Shown here piece by piece: positions 8,234 through 15,694 of a stretch of 64,000 nt of DNA. Location: assembly GCA_021295955.1 (NCBI GenBank), contig JAGWBJ010000012.1:102440-166439 (forward strand), written 5' to 3'. The translations under genes and the position numbers were made by a program. A model generated the notes under the pieces. The model ran no database searches. It was not told where the DNA came from and saw only the letters and a program-made list of their open reading frames with translations. Positions within the stretch are counted from its first letter, which is position 1. Each line of letters opens with the position of its first letter. This stretch comes from Dehalococcoidia bacterium (GTDB lineage Bacteria > Chloroflexota > Dehalococcoidia > Lucifugimonadales > JAGWBF01).

Positions 8234-9313
8234 CTATCGCGCCAGCATGCGCCTGGGGTTCTCGACCAGCATGTTTCGGACCTGGGCCTCGGTCACTCCC
8301 CGTCTGTGGAGCTGGGGGACGATGTTCTGGAGTACGTGGGAGTAGCCGTCCCCACCGTACGCCTTGAGACGGTCCTTCTGGCCGTTGTCCTGGGCCAGCA
8401 TGATCCTGCCGTCGTAGCCGGCGCGGCAGAGCTCCACCAGGGCATTCACCCGGTCCTTGTCCGGTATGTTGGTGCCGCCGGTGATCTGCGAGTACTTCTC
8501 GTAGCCGAAGTTGTCGAAGGAGATGCTCACTCCCCGGTCCATCAGGCTCCGGCAGTAGTCCACGTCCAGCTCGGGGTAGGTCGCGCTCATGTGGCTCATC
8601 CAGAACTTGTCCAGGTCCGCCCCCTCCTCCTCCAGCACGTCCACGTAGGCGTGGCAGTCCCGCCGGAATATGCATGGGTGAAGGGTGACGGCGGTGTTGG
8701 TGGCCTTCTGGGCGCGCGCGCCGGCCCTGAGGACCTTCTCCTCGTCGGGGTGCATGGCGTAGTCGGCCAGCGGAGCCCTCGGGTCGCCGGTGACGCCCCC
8801 GACGGCGCACTTTATGACGCCCGCGCGAATGTCCGTGCTACGTATGCCCTCCGTCAGCTCGGCCACCATGATGGCGGCAAGCTCGTCCGCGCTCTTCTCC
8901 TTGACATAAGCGGGGTGGGAGATGGAGACGTACCAACCGGTGGCCGCCACCAGGTTGATTTCGGCCTTTTCCGCTATCCTCCTCAGAGCCTCCACGTCCC
9001 GGCCCATGCCGGGCACCGTCACGTCGACGATGCAGTCCCCGCCCCGGGCTTTGAAGTCCCTGAGCTCGGACACCGCCACGTCCTCCTCGTCCAGCCGGAG
9101 GGCGTCCTTGATCAGGAACTGGTTCCGCTTGGAGACTGCCAGCTTGTCGATGGTGAGCTTGGCCTCGGCCAGGGCGGCCTGGGAGGGCTCCAGGGGATAC
9201 TCGAACAGGGCGTGGTGGTAGAAGGTCAGGTCGTGGAGCACGTGCTCGTGCACCGAGGTGGGCCCCAGCTTCGAGGGGTCCAGGTCTCCAGTGACGGTGG
9301 TGATGGTTGCCAA
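8234..9313 (-). CDS. Phosphotriesterase-family metallohydrolase
   Basis: A 359-residue amidohydrolase-fold enzyme. All binuclear metal ligands of the phosphotriesterase family can be placed: His22 and His24 (VHEHVLHD), carboxylated Lys168 (AGVIKCAVGG), His212, His241 (SHMSATYP) and Asp309 (LAQDNGQ). Members are lactonases, phosphotriesterases or hydrolases of phosphosugar lactones; the substrate is not evident. No ATG is well placed. The TTG at 9313 was chosen because the conserved fold begins immediately after it and a GGAG lies upstream. It starts 20 bases after the RraA-like gene ends, which suggests one transcript. Confidence 0.88.
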   Translation of the reverse strand: MATITTVTGDLDPSKLGPTSVHEHVLHDLTFYHHALFEYPLEPSQAALAEAKLTIDKLAVSKRNQFLIKDALRLDEEDVAVSELRDFKARGGDCIVDVTVPGMGRDVEALRRIAEKAEINLVAATGWYVSISHPAYVKEKSADELAAIMVAELTEGIRSTDIRAGVIKCAVGGVTGDPRAPLADYAMHPDEEKVLRAGARAQKATNTAVTLHPCIFRRDCHAYVDVLEEEGADLDKFWMSHMSATYPELDVDYCRSLMDRGVSISFDNFGYEKYSQITGGTNIPDKDRVNALVELCRAGYDGRIMLAQDNGQKDRLKAYGGDGYSHVLQNIVPQLHRRGVTEAQVRNMLVENPRRMLAR

Positions 9314-9333
9314 GGTCCGCTCTCCGGAACAGG

Positions 9334-10020
9334 CTAGGTCCGGGCCTTCTCGTAGGCCCGCCGCTCGAACTCCTGGCGCTCTTTGGCAATGTCCGAGAGG
9401 AGCCTTCCCGCGGCCAGCAGGCCGCGGGCGTAGGTCTCCCACTCCTCGAACACCTGACAGTAAAGGAGGTATTCCCGGGCCTGCTCCGGCGTGGCGATGA
9501 GCACCCCGTCGTCGTCGGCCATGACCAGGTCCCCCGGGGACACTATGACGCCGCCCACCCTGATGGGCACGTTCACGGCGCCCTCGGGCTCCCTTCCGGC
9601 GGCCAGTGGCTGTACCACCGTGGCGGACAGACCGGCGGCGAAAACGGGGAACTTCATCCGCTCGATGGCCACCACGTCGGACACGAGCCCGTCGGTCACC
9701 AACCCTGTGATGCCCGCCTCTATGAGCCTTATGGAGGCGAACTCTCCCACGAACCCGTGTCTCAGGTCGCCGGCCCTGTTGACCACCAGCACGTCCCCGG
9801 GTCGGGCGATCTTGGTGGCCTCGCCCATGGCGCCGGTCACGTCGGGCGTGGTCTGGACCGTCAGGGCCGGGCCCACCAGCTTGACCGGACGCCAGATGGG
9901 CCGTATCTCCGGACCCATTCCCGACTCCAGCGCGTGGCCCAGATTGGTGGGGGCGACGTGCCGGTAGGCCTCCAGCAGGGCCGAATCCAGGGTGTCGGGG
10001 CTTGGGTTCACGGTTATCAA
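9334..10020 (-). CDS. RraA family protein (HMG/CHA aldolase-like)
   Basis: A protein of about 228 residues in the RraA / 4-hydroxy-4-methyl-2-oxoglutarate aldolase family. It has the family's GPALTVQT-like strand, VVNRAGDLRHGFVGE (usual GDLRHALLG), and GLVTDGLVSD. In the last motif the usual Arg of R-D, which contacts pyruvate in characterised aldolases, is Ser, so aldolase activity is uncertain. The C-terminus is a charged helix (residues about 195-228). The start is uncertain: TTG at 10020 with GGAGG 5 bases upstream is preferred, with GTG at 10011 as an alternative. It is the first gene of the minus-strand operon ending with ThuA-like. Confidence 0.8.
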   Translation of the reverse strand: MITVNPSPDTLDSALLEAYRHVAPTNLGHALESGMGPEIRPIWRPVKLVGPALTVQTTPDVTGAMGEATKIARPGDVLVVNRAGDLRHGFVGEFASIRLIEAGITGLVTDGLVSDVVAIERMKFPVFAAGLSATVVQPLAAGREPEGAVNVPIRVGGVIVSPGDLVMADDDGVLIATPEQAREYLLYCQVFEEWETYARGLLAAGRLLSDIAKERQEFERRAYEKART

Positions 10021-10134
10021 GGCGTCCTCCGCATAGCCTCGCCGGGCCTGGACACCATCCCCCTGGGCCAGGCCAGCGTCTTCCTGATGCACGGGTGCGA
10101 CCACACGATACCCGTGGCGGGCCGCCGTGTCAAA

Positions 10135-10163
10135 TTGACCCACCCCAACCTCTGTGCTAGCAT
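10135..10163 (+). promoter_or_regulatory. Sigma-70 promoter of the YkgJ-like gene
   Basis: TTGACC at 10135-10140, a 17-base spacer and TAGCAT at 10158-10163, about 30 bases before the GTG start. Confidence 0.65.
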
Positions 10164-10194
10164 GCGTCACGACCAACCTGGGGGGTAGCAACCG

Positions 10195-10854
10195 GTGCTG
10201 GAGAGCATCTACCGGCAATACGAGAAGCTGCTGGCGGAGGTGGACTCCGAGTTCGACCGCGTCAGCAGGATATTCAGCGACCGGATGCAGTGCCGCAAGG
10301 GGTGCGGAAGCTGCTGCAGCCAGATATTTCACATTAGCCTTATCGAGGCCGCCTACATTTCCAGGGCCGTCAAGGCCCTGGACCCCGCCGGCAGGCGGGA
10401 GATGAGGGACAAGGCCCGGGCCTACCTGGCGGAGCTGACCGGGGCTGAAGTCGACGAGGACGAGGACATCGAGTCCCACAGCAGCAGGGTCCGCGCCTCG
10501 GTGGGTGCGAAGGCGGGCCGTCACCACATCCCCTGCCCCGCGCTGAAGGATGAGGCGTGCACCATCTACGGCCACCGGCCCATCATCGCCCGCAAGTACG
10601 GAATACCCCTCTGGAACCCCAGGAACCCCAGGGTCCTGCAGGCGTGCGAGCTGAACTTCCGGGCGGGGGAAGAGATAGACGCCGAGGGGCTCGTGGAGCC
10701 CCAGATGGAGCTGGAGTACCGGTGGCTCTCCTTGAAGCGCGACGTGCTCGACGAGCTGGACCTTCCGGACCTGGTCGCCACCGTAGCGTCGGCCGTCCTC
10801 TTCGACTACGAAGCCGTCGTCGAGGATAGGATCGCCCGGGAGACCTCCGGCTAG
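10195..10854 (+). CDS. YkgJ family cysteine cluster protein
   Basis: A 219-residue protein with the zinc/iron-chelating cluster signature of the YkgJ family: CRKGCGSCC at residues 33-41, then IPCPAL and ACTIYGHRPIIAR, which match the family's CP-L ... C-IY--RP--CR pattern, although the final Cys-Arg is Ala-Arg. A further Cys at QACEL follows. The GTG start is preceded by a GGGGGG-rich site. Family members are thought to bind metal and may act in metal handling or modification; no precise role is known. It has its own promoter and stands alone between oppositely oriented transcripts. Confidence 0.82.
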   Translation: MLESIYRQYEKLLAEVDSEFDRVSRIFSDRMQCRKGCGSCCSQIFHISLIEAAYISRAVKALDPAGRREMRDKARAYLAELTGAEVDEDEDIESHSSRVRASVGAKAGRHHIPCPALKDEACTIYGHRPIIARKYGIPLWNPRNPRVLQACELNFRAGEEIDAEGLVEPQMELEYRWLSLKRDVLDELDLPDLVATVASAVLFDYEAVVEDRIARETSG

Positions 10855-11093
10855 GCGACATCTCAGCCGTCCCTCCGCGGCAAGGTAGGCCGTTGGCAAC
10901 CTATCCCGTGTTGCCGGAGCACTCTTCCGCCGGCCCCTCTTCCGATCGGGCCCGCGCCTCTCACCGCATCCCGCTTGCCGGTGGAAAATGCCCAAACCGC
11001 GTGTCCGATGGTCTTGGGCCGACTCCCAGGTAGCGAGGTACCATAGGGGGAAGGGTTGCGGACCCGCTCCCAACCTCGGAGGACCGGCCAGCC

Positions 11094-12206
11094 ATGGAAG
11101 AACGGGAAGACCTGTACCGAATCCTGGAGGTGGCGCCCGACGCGGACGCCCAGAGCATCGACGAAGCCTACTGGAGACTCGTCGTAAGGTACCAGTCCGC
11201 GGGCGAGGAGATGTCCGAGGAAGGGGCGACCTGCGAGGACGCTTCAATGATGGACCGGGTCACCAGGGCCTACGAAGTCCTGTGCGACCCCCAAAGACGG
11301 GCCGAGTATGACAGGGCGGGGAAGCGTAGTGCCAGAGGAGGCGTCCGCCGGTTTCGAGTCCCCAGACTGCCCTCCGGCACCCTGGACTCCCTGGGGAGGA
11401 CCCTGGCCTCGGCTGCCGGTGCGGTCCTCCGGCTGCCCAAGCGGCTCCGGCCCCCGCGGCCGTCACGCCGTATGGCCCTTATAACCGGTGTCGCCGCGGT
11501 GGTAGCCGGTGGACTCGTGGTGGCCTTCGTGTATCCACCGGACTTCGGCGGCGAGGGCGACGGTCCGGGCATGTATCCTATAGGAGGCGGCCCCGCAGTC
11601 TCGGTGGCTGCGGTGGGTCCCACGCCCGCTCCAACCGGTGAACGGACCCCAACCCCGGCTTCCACCGCCGTGCCCACCCCTACGCCGATGGTTCCCCAAC
11701 GGACGGCCCTGGACGCGGGCCCGGCCTTGGGCGAGGTCCTGGAGGCCCTGGGTCAGATCGAGGGAAGGCTCCAGGTGCTGGAGGGCCGGTTGGACTCTGC
11801 GTTGGACGCCTCCAGCAAGGACGTGCCGGTCGGTCCGTCCCCGACTACCGCACCGTCTCCGACGCCAACGCCGGCCCCGAGATATACGCCGACGCCCGAG
11901 CCCGTGGACCCGAGCACGCTGGACTGGATCCAGCGGTACCAGCACGAAAACGGAGAGCTGCCCCCCATCCCCGACTGGCTGGCGCCTCTGGTCGACGAGG
12001 CCGGAGAGGGCGACACCATCGAAGACCGAAAGGTGCTCATCCCGACCTCCGAGCGGTGGTGCCACCTCCTCCCTCCATCGGACCGGCTCAAGTTCCTGCA
12101 GTACGTGAAGTGGCTGGGATACCACTACGAGGACTGGGTCTGGCAGGTGGGCCGGGTCATCGGGGACGACTGGCTCTCCCGGTGCCCGCCGGCCGGCAGC
12201 TACTGA
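11094..12206 (+). CDS. Membrane protein with J-like N-terminal domain lacking HPD
   Basis: A 370-residue protein. Residues 6-75 look like a DnaJ J domain (DLYRILEVAPDAD ... RAYEVLCDPQRRAEYD), but the loop that should hold the His-Pro-Asp triad reads VVRYQSAG, so stimulation of DnaK is unlikely. A basic stretch (80-126) precedes one transmembrane segment (about 127-147). The exported side has Thr/Pro-rich linkers (TPAPTGERTPTPAST), a short coiled-coil-like helix (about 205-240), a second Pro/Thr linker, and a compact C-terminal domain rich in Trp and Tyr with two Cys. CGGAGGA precedes the ATG. The role is unknown; it may be an envelope sensor or structural protein. Confidence 0.75.
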   Translation: MEEREDLYRILEVAPDADAQSIDEAYWRLVVRYQSAGEEMSEEGATCEDASMMDRVTRAYEVLCDPQRRAEYDRAGKRSARGGVRRFRVPRLPSGTLDSLGRTLASAAGAVLRLPKRLRPPRPSRRMALITGVAAVVAGGLVVAFVYPPDFGGEGDGPGMYPIGGGPAVSVAAVGPTPAPTGERTPTPASTAVPTPTPMVPQRTALDAGPALGEVLEALGQIEGRLQVLEGRLDSALDASSKDVPVGPSPTTAPSPTPTPAPRYTPTPEPVDPSTLDWIQRYQHENGELPPIPDWLAPLVDEAGEGDTIEDRKVLIPTSERWCHLLPPSDRLKFLQYVKWLGYHYEDWVWQVGRVIGDDWLSRCPPAGSY

Positions 12207-12280
12207 TCCTCGTCGGACTCTGTTGGGCCGAGGTCCATACGCGTGCTCAAGTCTAGGCATTCGACAGGACGGCCAGAGGC

Positions 12281-12309
12281 TTCAACATCGGCATCCGTTG
12301 GGCTAAACT
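12281..12309 (+). promoter_or_regulatory. Promoter of the GlcG/HbpS-like gene
   Basis: TTCAAC at 12281-12286, a 17-base spacer and TAAACT at 12304-12309, followed by an AGGAGG ribosome site at 12321-12326. Confidence 0.55.
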
Positions 12310-12333
12310 CTTCCCTGAATAGGAGGTGACTGA

Positions 12334-12789
12334 ATGTATATCAGGGAAGCGTTGAGCTTGGACGAGTGTCAGGCGGCCATCGCGGCCATGATCGGCGAGT
12401 GGAAGAAGGACGCCGGCAACCCGCCGATAACCATGGCGGTAGTCGACCACAACGGGCACCTGCTGGCCTTCGCCAGCACCGACGGCGCGGGGCCCCTGCT
12501 CGGACGCAACTGCATCAAGAAGGCCTATACTGCGGCGATGACCGGCTCCAGCACGAAGGTGTTCGGAGCGCCCAGGCCCGGCGAGGCGGACTACGCCGCC
12601 AGGCTCAAGGAGCATGGCTGGAACGTGACCGAGTATGGAGACCCGATGCTCTTCGTGATCTCAGGCGGCGTCTGCGCCCGGAACCCCGCGGACAACACCG
12701 TGCTGGGGGGAATCGGTGTGTCGGGCTACCCCTATGGGCCCGGAGACCACGACATGGCGCTGGTGGGGTTGAGGGCCATGGGCGTGTAG
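12334..12789 (+). CDS. GlcG/HbpS family (heme-degrading-like) protein
   Basis: A 151-residue single-domain protein of the GlcG/HbpS family (PduO C-terminal-like fold). Family features are an N-terminal helix with SLDECQAAI, the strand MAVVDHNGHLLAFAS, GRNCIKKAYTAA, and the GGVCAR...GGIGVSG segment. Members bind heme or cobalamin, or act as small accessory proteins beside oxidoreductases; no partner is next to it. The start is clear: AGGAGG lies 7 bases before the ATG. A hairpin terminator follows the stop by about 30 bases. Confidence 0.85.
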   Translation: MYIREALSLDECQAAIAAMIGEWKKDAGNPPITMAVVDHNGHLLAFASTDGAGPLLGRNCIKKAYTAAMTGSSTKVFGAPRPGEADYAARLKEHGWNVTEYGDPMLFVISGGVCARNPADNTVLGGIGVSGYPYGPGDHDMALVGLRAMGV

Positions 12790-12817
12790 CGGGCCGCCGG
12801 TCGCCCCAGCATGGAGA

Positions 12818-12841
12818 AGGGCCTCTCGCACGAGAGGCCCT
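12818..12841. terminator. Bidirectional hairpin between convergent genes
   Basis: A perfect 10-base stem (AGGGCCTCTC / GAGAGGCCCT) with loop GCAC lies between the GlcG-like gene (+) and the NHL gene (-). No strong T-run follows on either strand. Confidence 0.65.
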
Positions 12842-12869
12842 GCAGGATTCCGATAGCCGGCGCGGCCCG

Positions 12870-13892
12870 TCAGCCCCTGACGTATACCTGGATCCGGTGT
12901 CGGGCCGTTTCGAGGACCAGGATATTGCCCTTGGCGTCGATCTGCACCGCCGACGGCCCCCAGAACAGGGAGATGTTGCTGCCGGACTCGTAGCTCAGGA
13001 AGTCGTTGGGAGACGGGTCCAGCTCGGGGGCCAGGTTGGCCGCGTCCCACTCGGCCTTCAGGTCCTCGTTGGAGACGTCGAACCACTGCTGGGCCCACTT
13101 GGAGAACCCGGCCTGCCCGCGGAACTTGGCTACGAAGTTGCCGTCGGCGTCCAGCACCTGCAGGCGCTCGTTGGACTTGTCGGCCACGTACAAGTGGCCG
13201 TCGCGGCCTATCGCCAGTCCGGTGGGCCGGTTGAACTGCCCGTCTCCCGAGCCCGACGATCCGAAGGTCGCCAGGTGCTTGCCGTCGGCGTCGAACTTCT
13301 GAATACGGTCGCTTCGCCAGTCCACCACGTACACGTTCCCGGCGCTGTCCAGGTTGATCCCCCAGGGAAAGTTGAACTCTCCGTTGCCGGTGCCGTAGCT
13401 GCCCCAGCCGCCCAGGAACCTGCCGTCCTTGGTGTATCGCTGCACCCGGTGGTTGAGCCCGTCCACCAGTAGTATGTTGCCGTCCTTATCGGCCACCAAC
13501 CCGGCGGGCCTGTCGAACTCGCCGTCTCCCCTCCCCTGTTTCCCCCACTTGGAGAGGAACTGCCCCGTCTTGTCGAATATGGAAACCCTCTGCAGGGCCT
13601 CATCGGAGACGTAGATATGCTCCGCCGAGTCCATCGTGATGGACGAGGGCCACATCAACTCGCCGTCTCCGGTGCCGCCGGTGCTGAACTCTCCCAGGTA
13701 GTCCCCTTCGACGTTGCAAAGGGTCACACGCTTGAGCCTGAGGTTCTCTGTGGTCTCCAGGTGACCCCGGCTCAGGACGTATATCACCTCGTCCGGGCCG
13801 ATGGTCAGGCCCACGGGGTTCAGGAACCCGGGGCCTCCCAGGGCGTAGCAGCCGACGGTGTGGCTGTATCGGATCGTATTCACGGCCACCAT
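12870..13892 (-). CDS. NHL-repeat beta-propeller protein (partner of DUF1800, cassette 1)
   Basis: A 340-residue protein made of about six NHL-type repeats of 45-50 residues, each with a pattern like NRVQRYTKDGRFLGGWGS followed by GEFxxPxGI. No signal peptide or transmembrane segment is visible, so it is predicted to be soluble. It follows the DUF1800 gene by 59 bases on the same strand. A close paralog lies at 50888-51907 in the same position behind a second DUF1800 gene. The ATG at 13892 follows an AGGAGGG site; upstream open frame was not included. NHL propellers bind protein or nucleic acid partners; the role here is unknown. Confidence 0.85.
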   Translation of the reverse strand: MVAVNTIRYSHTVGCYALGGPGFLNPVGLTIGPDEVIYVLSRGHLETTENLRLKRVTLCNVEGDYLGEFSTGGTGDGELMWPSSITMDSAEHIYVSDEALQRVSIFDKTGQFLSKWGKQGRGDGEFDRPAGLVADKDGNILLVDGLNHRVQRYTKDGRFLGGWGSYGTGNGEFNFPWGINLDSAGNVYVVDWRSDRIQKFDADGKHLATFGSSGSGDGQFNRPTGLAIGRDGHLYVADKSNERLQVLDADGNFVAKFRGQAGFSKWAQQWFDVSNEDLKAEWDAANLAPELDPSPNDFLSYESGSNISLFWGPSAVQIDAKGNILVLETARHRIQVYVRG

Positions 13893-13951
13893 TAGAGATA
13901 CCCTCCTGTCGGGATAGGAGTCCGGGTAGGTGCCAAGGGGTGACAGCCGGC

Positions 13952-15358
13952 TTAGGCGAGCTGGAACTCGCGGGCTGCGACGATCAGCTGAAAGAGGCTG
14001 ACGATCTTCTCGGTGGAGTCCAGCGGGCCGGGGGCTCCGGCCTGTTTGATCATCTCTCCCCTGGTGTCGTCGTTCACGAAGACGGGCCCCATGTGGTCCA
14101 GGCACAGCTCCACCAGCTCCTCGGGAGACGACGGCTTAGCTGCCCTGATGCGCTCGATGATGGCCCGCACTCCGGGCTTCTCCACGTCCGCGAACTGTTT
14201 GGACGCGAAGTTGATGCGGCTTACCAGGCTTCCCGTGTTGAGCCACTCCACGCCCGTGTGCCATCCCTCGACGCTGGGCGGGTCCAGCAGGTCCTGGCCC
14301 ATGTCTCCCGTTGCACCCGCCAGGGCCACGTCGTCCACTTGGGGGATGGGGTTGGTGCCGGCCATCCGGACGGTGCCCGCCACCAGCTCCGCAGGGCTCT
14401 TGATCTTCTGGAAGGCCGCCTCCTTGAAGAAGTCGGAGTTGAACAGCACTCGCAGTATGCAGCGGATGTCGTAGTTGCTGCGGAAGTACTCGTCCATAAG
14501 GGCGCGGACCGCCTGGGGGTCACGCGGGGGTACCGTCTCCCAGGCGGGGACCTGCGGCTCGTCGGCCACGAAGAAGTTGTACAGGTGCCGGGCGAGGAAC
14601 CGGGCCGTGGCCTCCTGGCGGCAGACGATGTCTACGATGTCGTCGCCGTTGAAGTTCCCCGTGTGGCCCAGGAAGGTCTTGTCGGTGTCGTCGTGATCGT
14701 CCTCCATGTACTCGAACTGCCAGTCCAGGCGGGCGTAGGGCTCCACCGAGTCCTGGGCCACTCTGGCCGTGTGCAGGTTCGCGTTCCGCATGGTCCAGCC
14801 GGTGAAGGCCCGGGACGCCTCGAACACGTCCTGCTCGGTGTAGTTGCCCACACCCATGGAGAACAGCTCCAGGAGCTCCCGCCCCCAGTTCTCGTTGGGC
14901 TCGTAGCGATGGTTGTCCTTGTTGTCCAGCCAGAAGATCATCGCCGGGTCCTTGGCGAGATCGATCAACAGGCCCCGGAAGCTGCCCAACCCGTGACGCC
15001 GGAACATGTCGATCTGCCTGAGGATCTGCTTCGGCTGGTTGAGCTTGGTGTAGCCGGTGGCGAACACGCCGTGCCAGAAGAGGCCCAGCTTCTCCTCCAG
15101 GGGTCGGCGGGTGTGGATCATCCTATGTATATAGTAGGTCTGGGCGCTGGGCAGCAGCATCAGGCTGTATATGCCCGCGTGGTACCGGCCCAGCAGGTCT
15201 TCGTCATCCAGGGCGGGAGGGGCGTTCTCGGGATGCAGCAGCTCCTCCACCGTTGCCTCGTACCCCTTCGCTACGTACCGCTCCAGCTCGTCGCGGGTCG
15301 CTCCGAAGCCCGCGCGCCGCATCAGATGTGCCATGAGGGGAATGTTTGAATCCGGCAT
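13952..15358 (-). CDS. DUF1800 family protein (cassette 1)
   Basis: A 468-residue protein covering the whole DUF1800 domain: LMAHLMRRAGFGAT at the N-terminus, FWHGVFATG near residue 95, NENWGRELLELFSMG, ASRAFTGWT, the LGHTGNFNGDDIVDI segment, and the DLLDPPSVEGWHTG motif near the C-terminus. Most DUF1800 proteins are exported and pair with DUF1501; this one has no signal peptide and no DUF1501 gene nearby. Instead an NHL propeller gene follows by 59 bases. A clear paralog (49410-50831) has the same partner. It has a strong promoter of its own. The biochemical function is not known. Confidence 0.88.
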   Translation of the reverse strand: MPDSNIPLMAHLMRRAGFGATRDELERYVAKGYEATVEELLHPENAPPALDDEDLLGRYHAGIYSLMLLPSAQTYYIHRMIHTRRPLEEKLGLFWHGVFATGYTKLNQPKQILRQIDMFRRHGLGSFRGLLIDLAKDPAMIFWLDNKDNHRYEPNENWGRELLELFSMGVGNYTEQDVFEASRAFTGWTMRNANLHTARVAQDSVEPYARLDWQFEYMEDDHDDTDKTFLGHTGNFNGDDIVDIVCRQEATARFLARHLYNFFVADEPQVPAWETVPPRDPQAVRALMDEYFRSNYDIRCILRVLFNSDFFKEAAFQKIKSPAELVAGTVRMAGTNPIPQVDDVALAGATGDMGQDLLDPPSVEGWHTGVEWLNTGSLVSRINFASKQFADVEKPGVRAIIERIRAAKPSSPEELVELCLDHMGPVFVNDDTRGEMIKQAGAPGPLDSTEKIVSLFQLIVAAREFQLA

Positions 15359-15402
15359 TTGTGAAAGAATCCTCCTGTCAGTGGTGATTTGACAGTTCCC
15401 TG

Positions 15403-15435
15403 GGAAAGTCCCGGCGTCAGGAAAGCCCCGGCGTC
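15403..15435 (-). repeat. Tandem 16-mers in the DUF1800 leader
   Basis: Two copies of GGAAAG(T/C)CCCGGCGTC (15403-15418 and 15420-15435), one mismatch apart, lie in the 5' leader of the cassette 1 transcript. Closer to the start, CTGTCA...TGACAG (15375-15395) forms a hairpin abutting the AGGAGG ribosome site. Confidence 0.7.
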
Positions 15436-15468
15436 GCTACGGTTGCACACGCCATTTTCACGTAGGAG

Positions 15469-15497
15469 AGTATAGGCGGCGCAACCTATCGTGTCAA
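15469..15497 (-). promoter_or_regulatory. Consensus sigma-70 promoter of DUF1800-NHL cassette 1
   Basis: On the minus strand, TTGACA (15497-15492), exactly 17 bases and TATACT (15474-15469). This gives a leader of roughly 105 bases before the DUF1800 ATG. Together with the divergent promoter at 15544 it accounts for the 336-base gap 15359-15694. Confidence 0.8.
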
Positions 15498-15543
15498 GGG
15501 TTTGGACAGTTATGCGGCCTCTTGCGAGGGGTGGTTATAGCTA

Positions 15544-15573
15544 TTGACAAGCCTTGTGGTAATCTGCTAGCCT
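15544..15573 (+). promoter_or_regulatory. Promoter of the first ABC importer operon
   Basis: TTGACA at 15544-15549, an 18-base spacer and TAGCCT at 15568-15573, about 120 bases before the SBP start. Divergent from the cassette 1 promoter. Confidence 0.6.
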
Positions 15574-15694
15574 GACTCCCGCAAATCCGGGGGAGCTTGA
15601 CGAGGCCCCCTCGTACAGATCTGTCCCAAGGCAGGGTCCCCGGGTACGCCGGGGGCCCAAGCCAGCATAGAGTAGAAAGGTAGGAGGTGTGACC

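Noticed and set aside
10021..11247. Long minus-strand extension of the RraA-like frame
   Set aside because: It crosses a clear plus-strand YkgJ-type gene and its promoter; the RraA fold needs only the last 228 residues.
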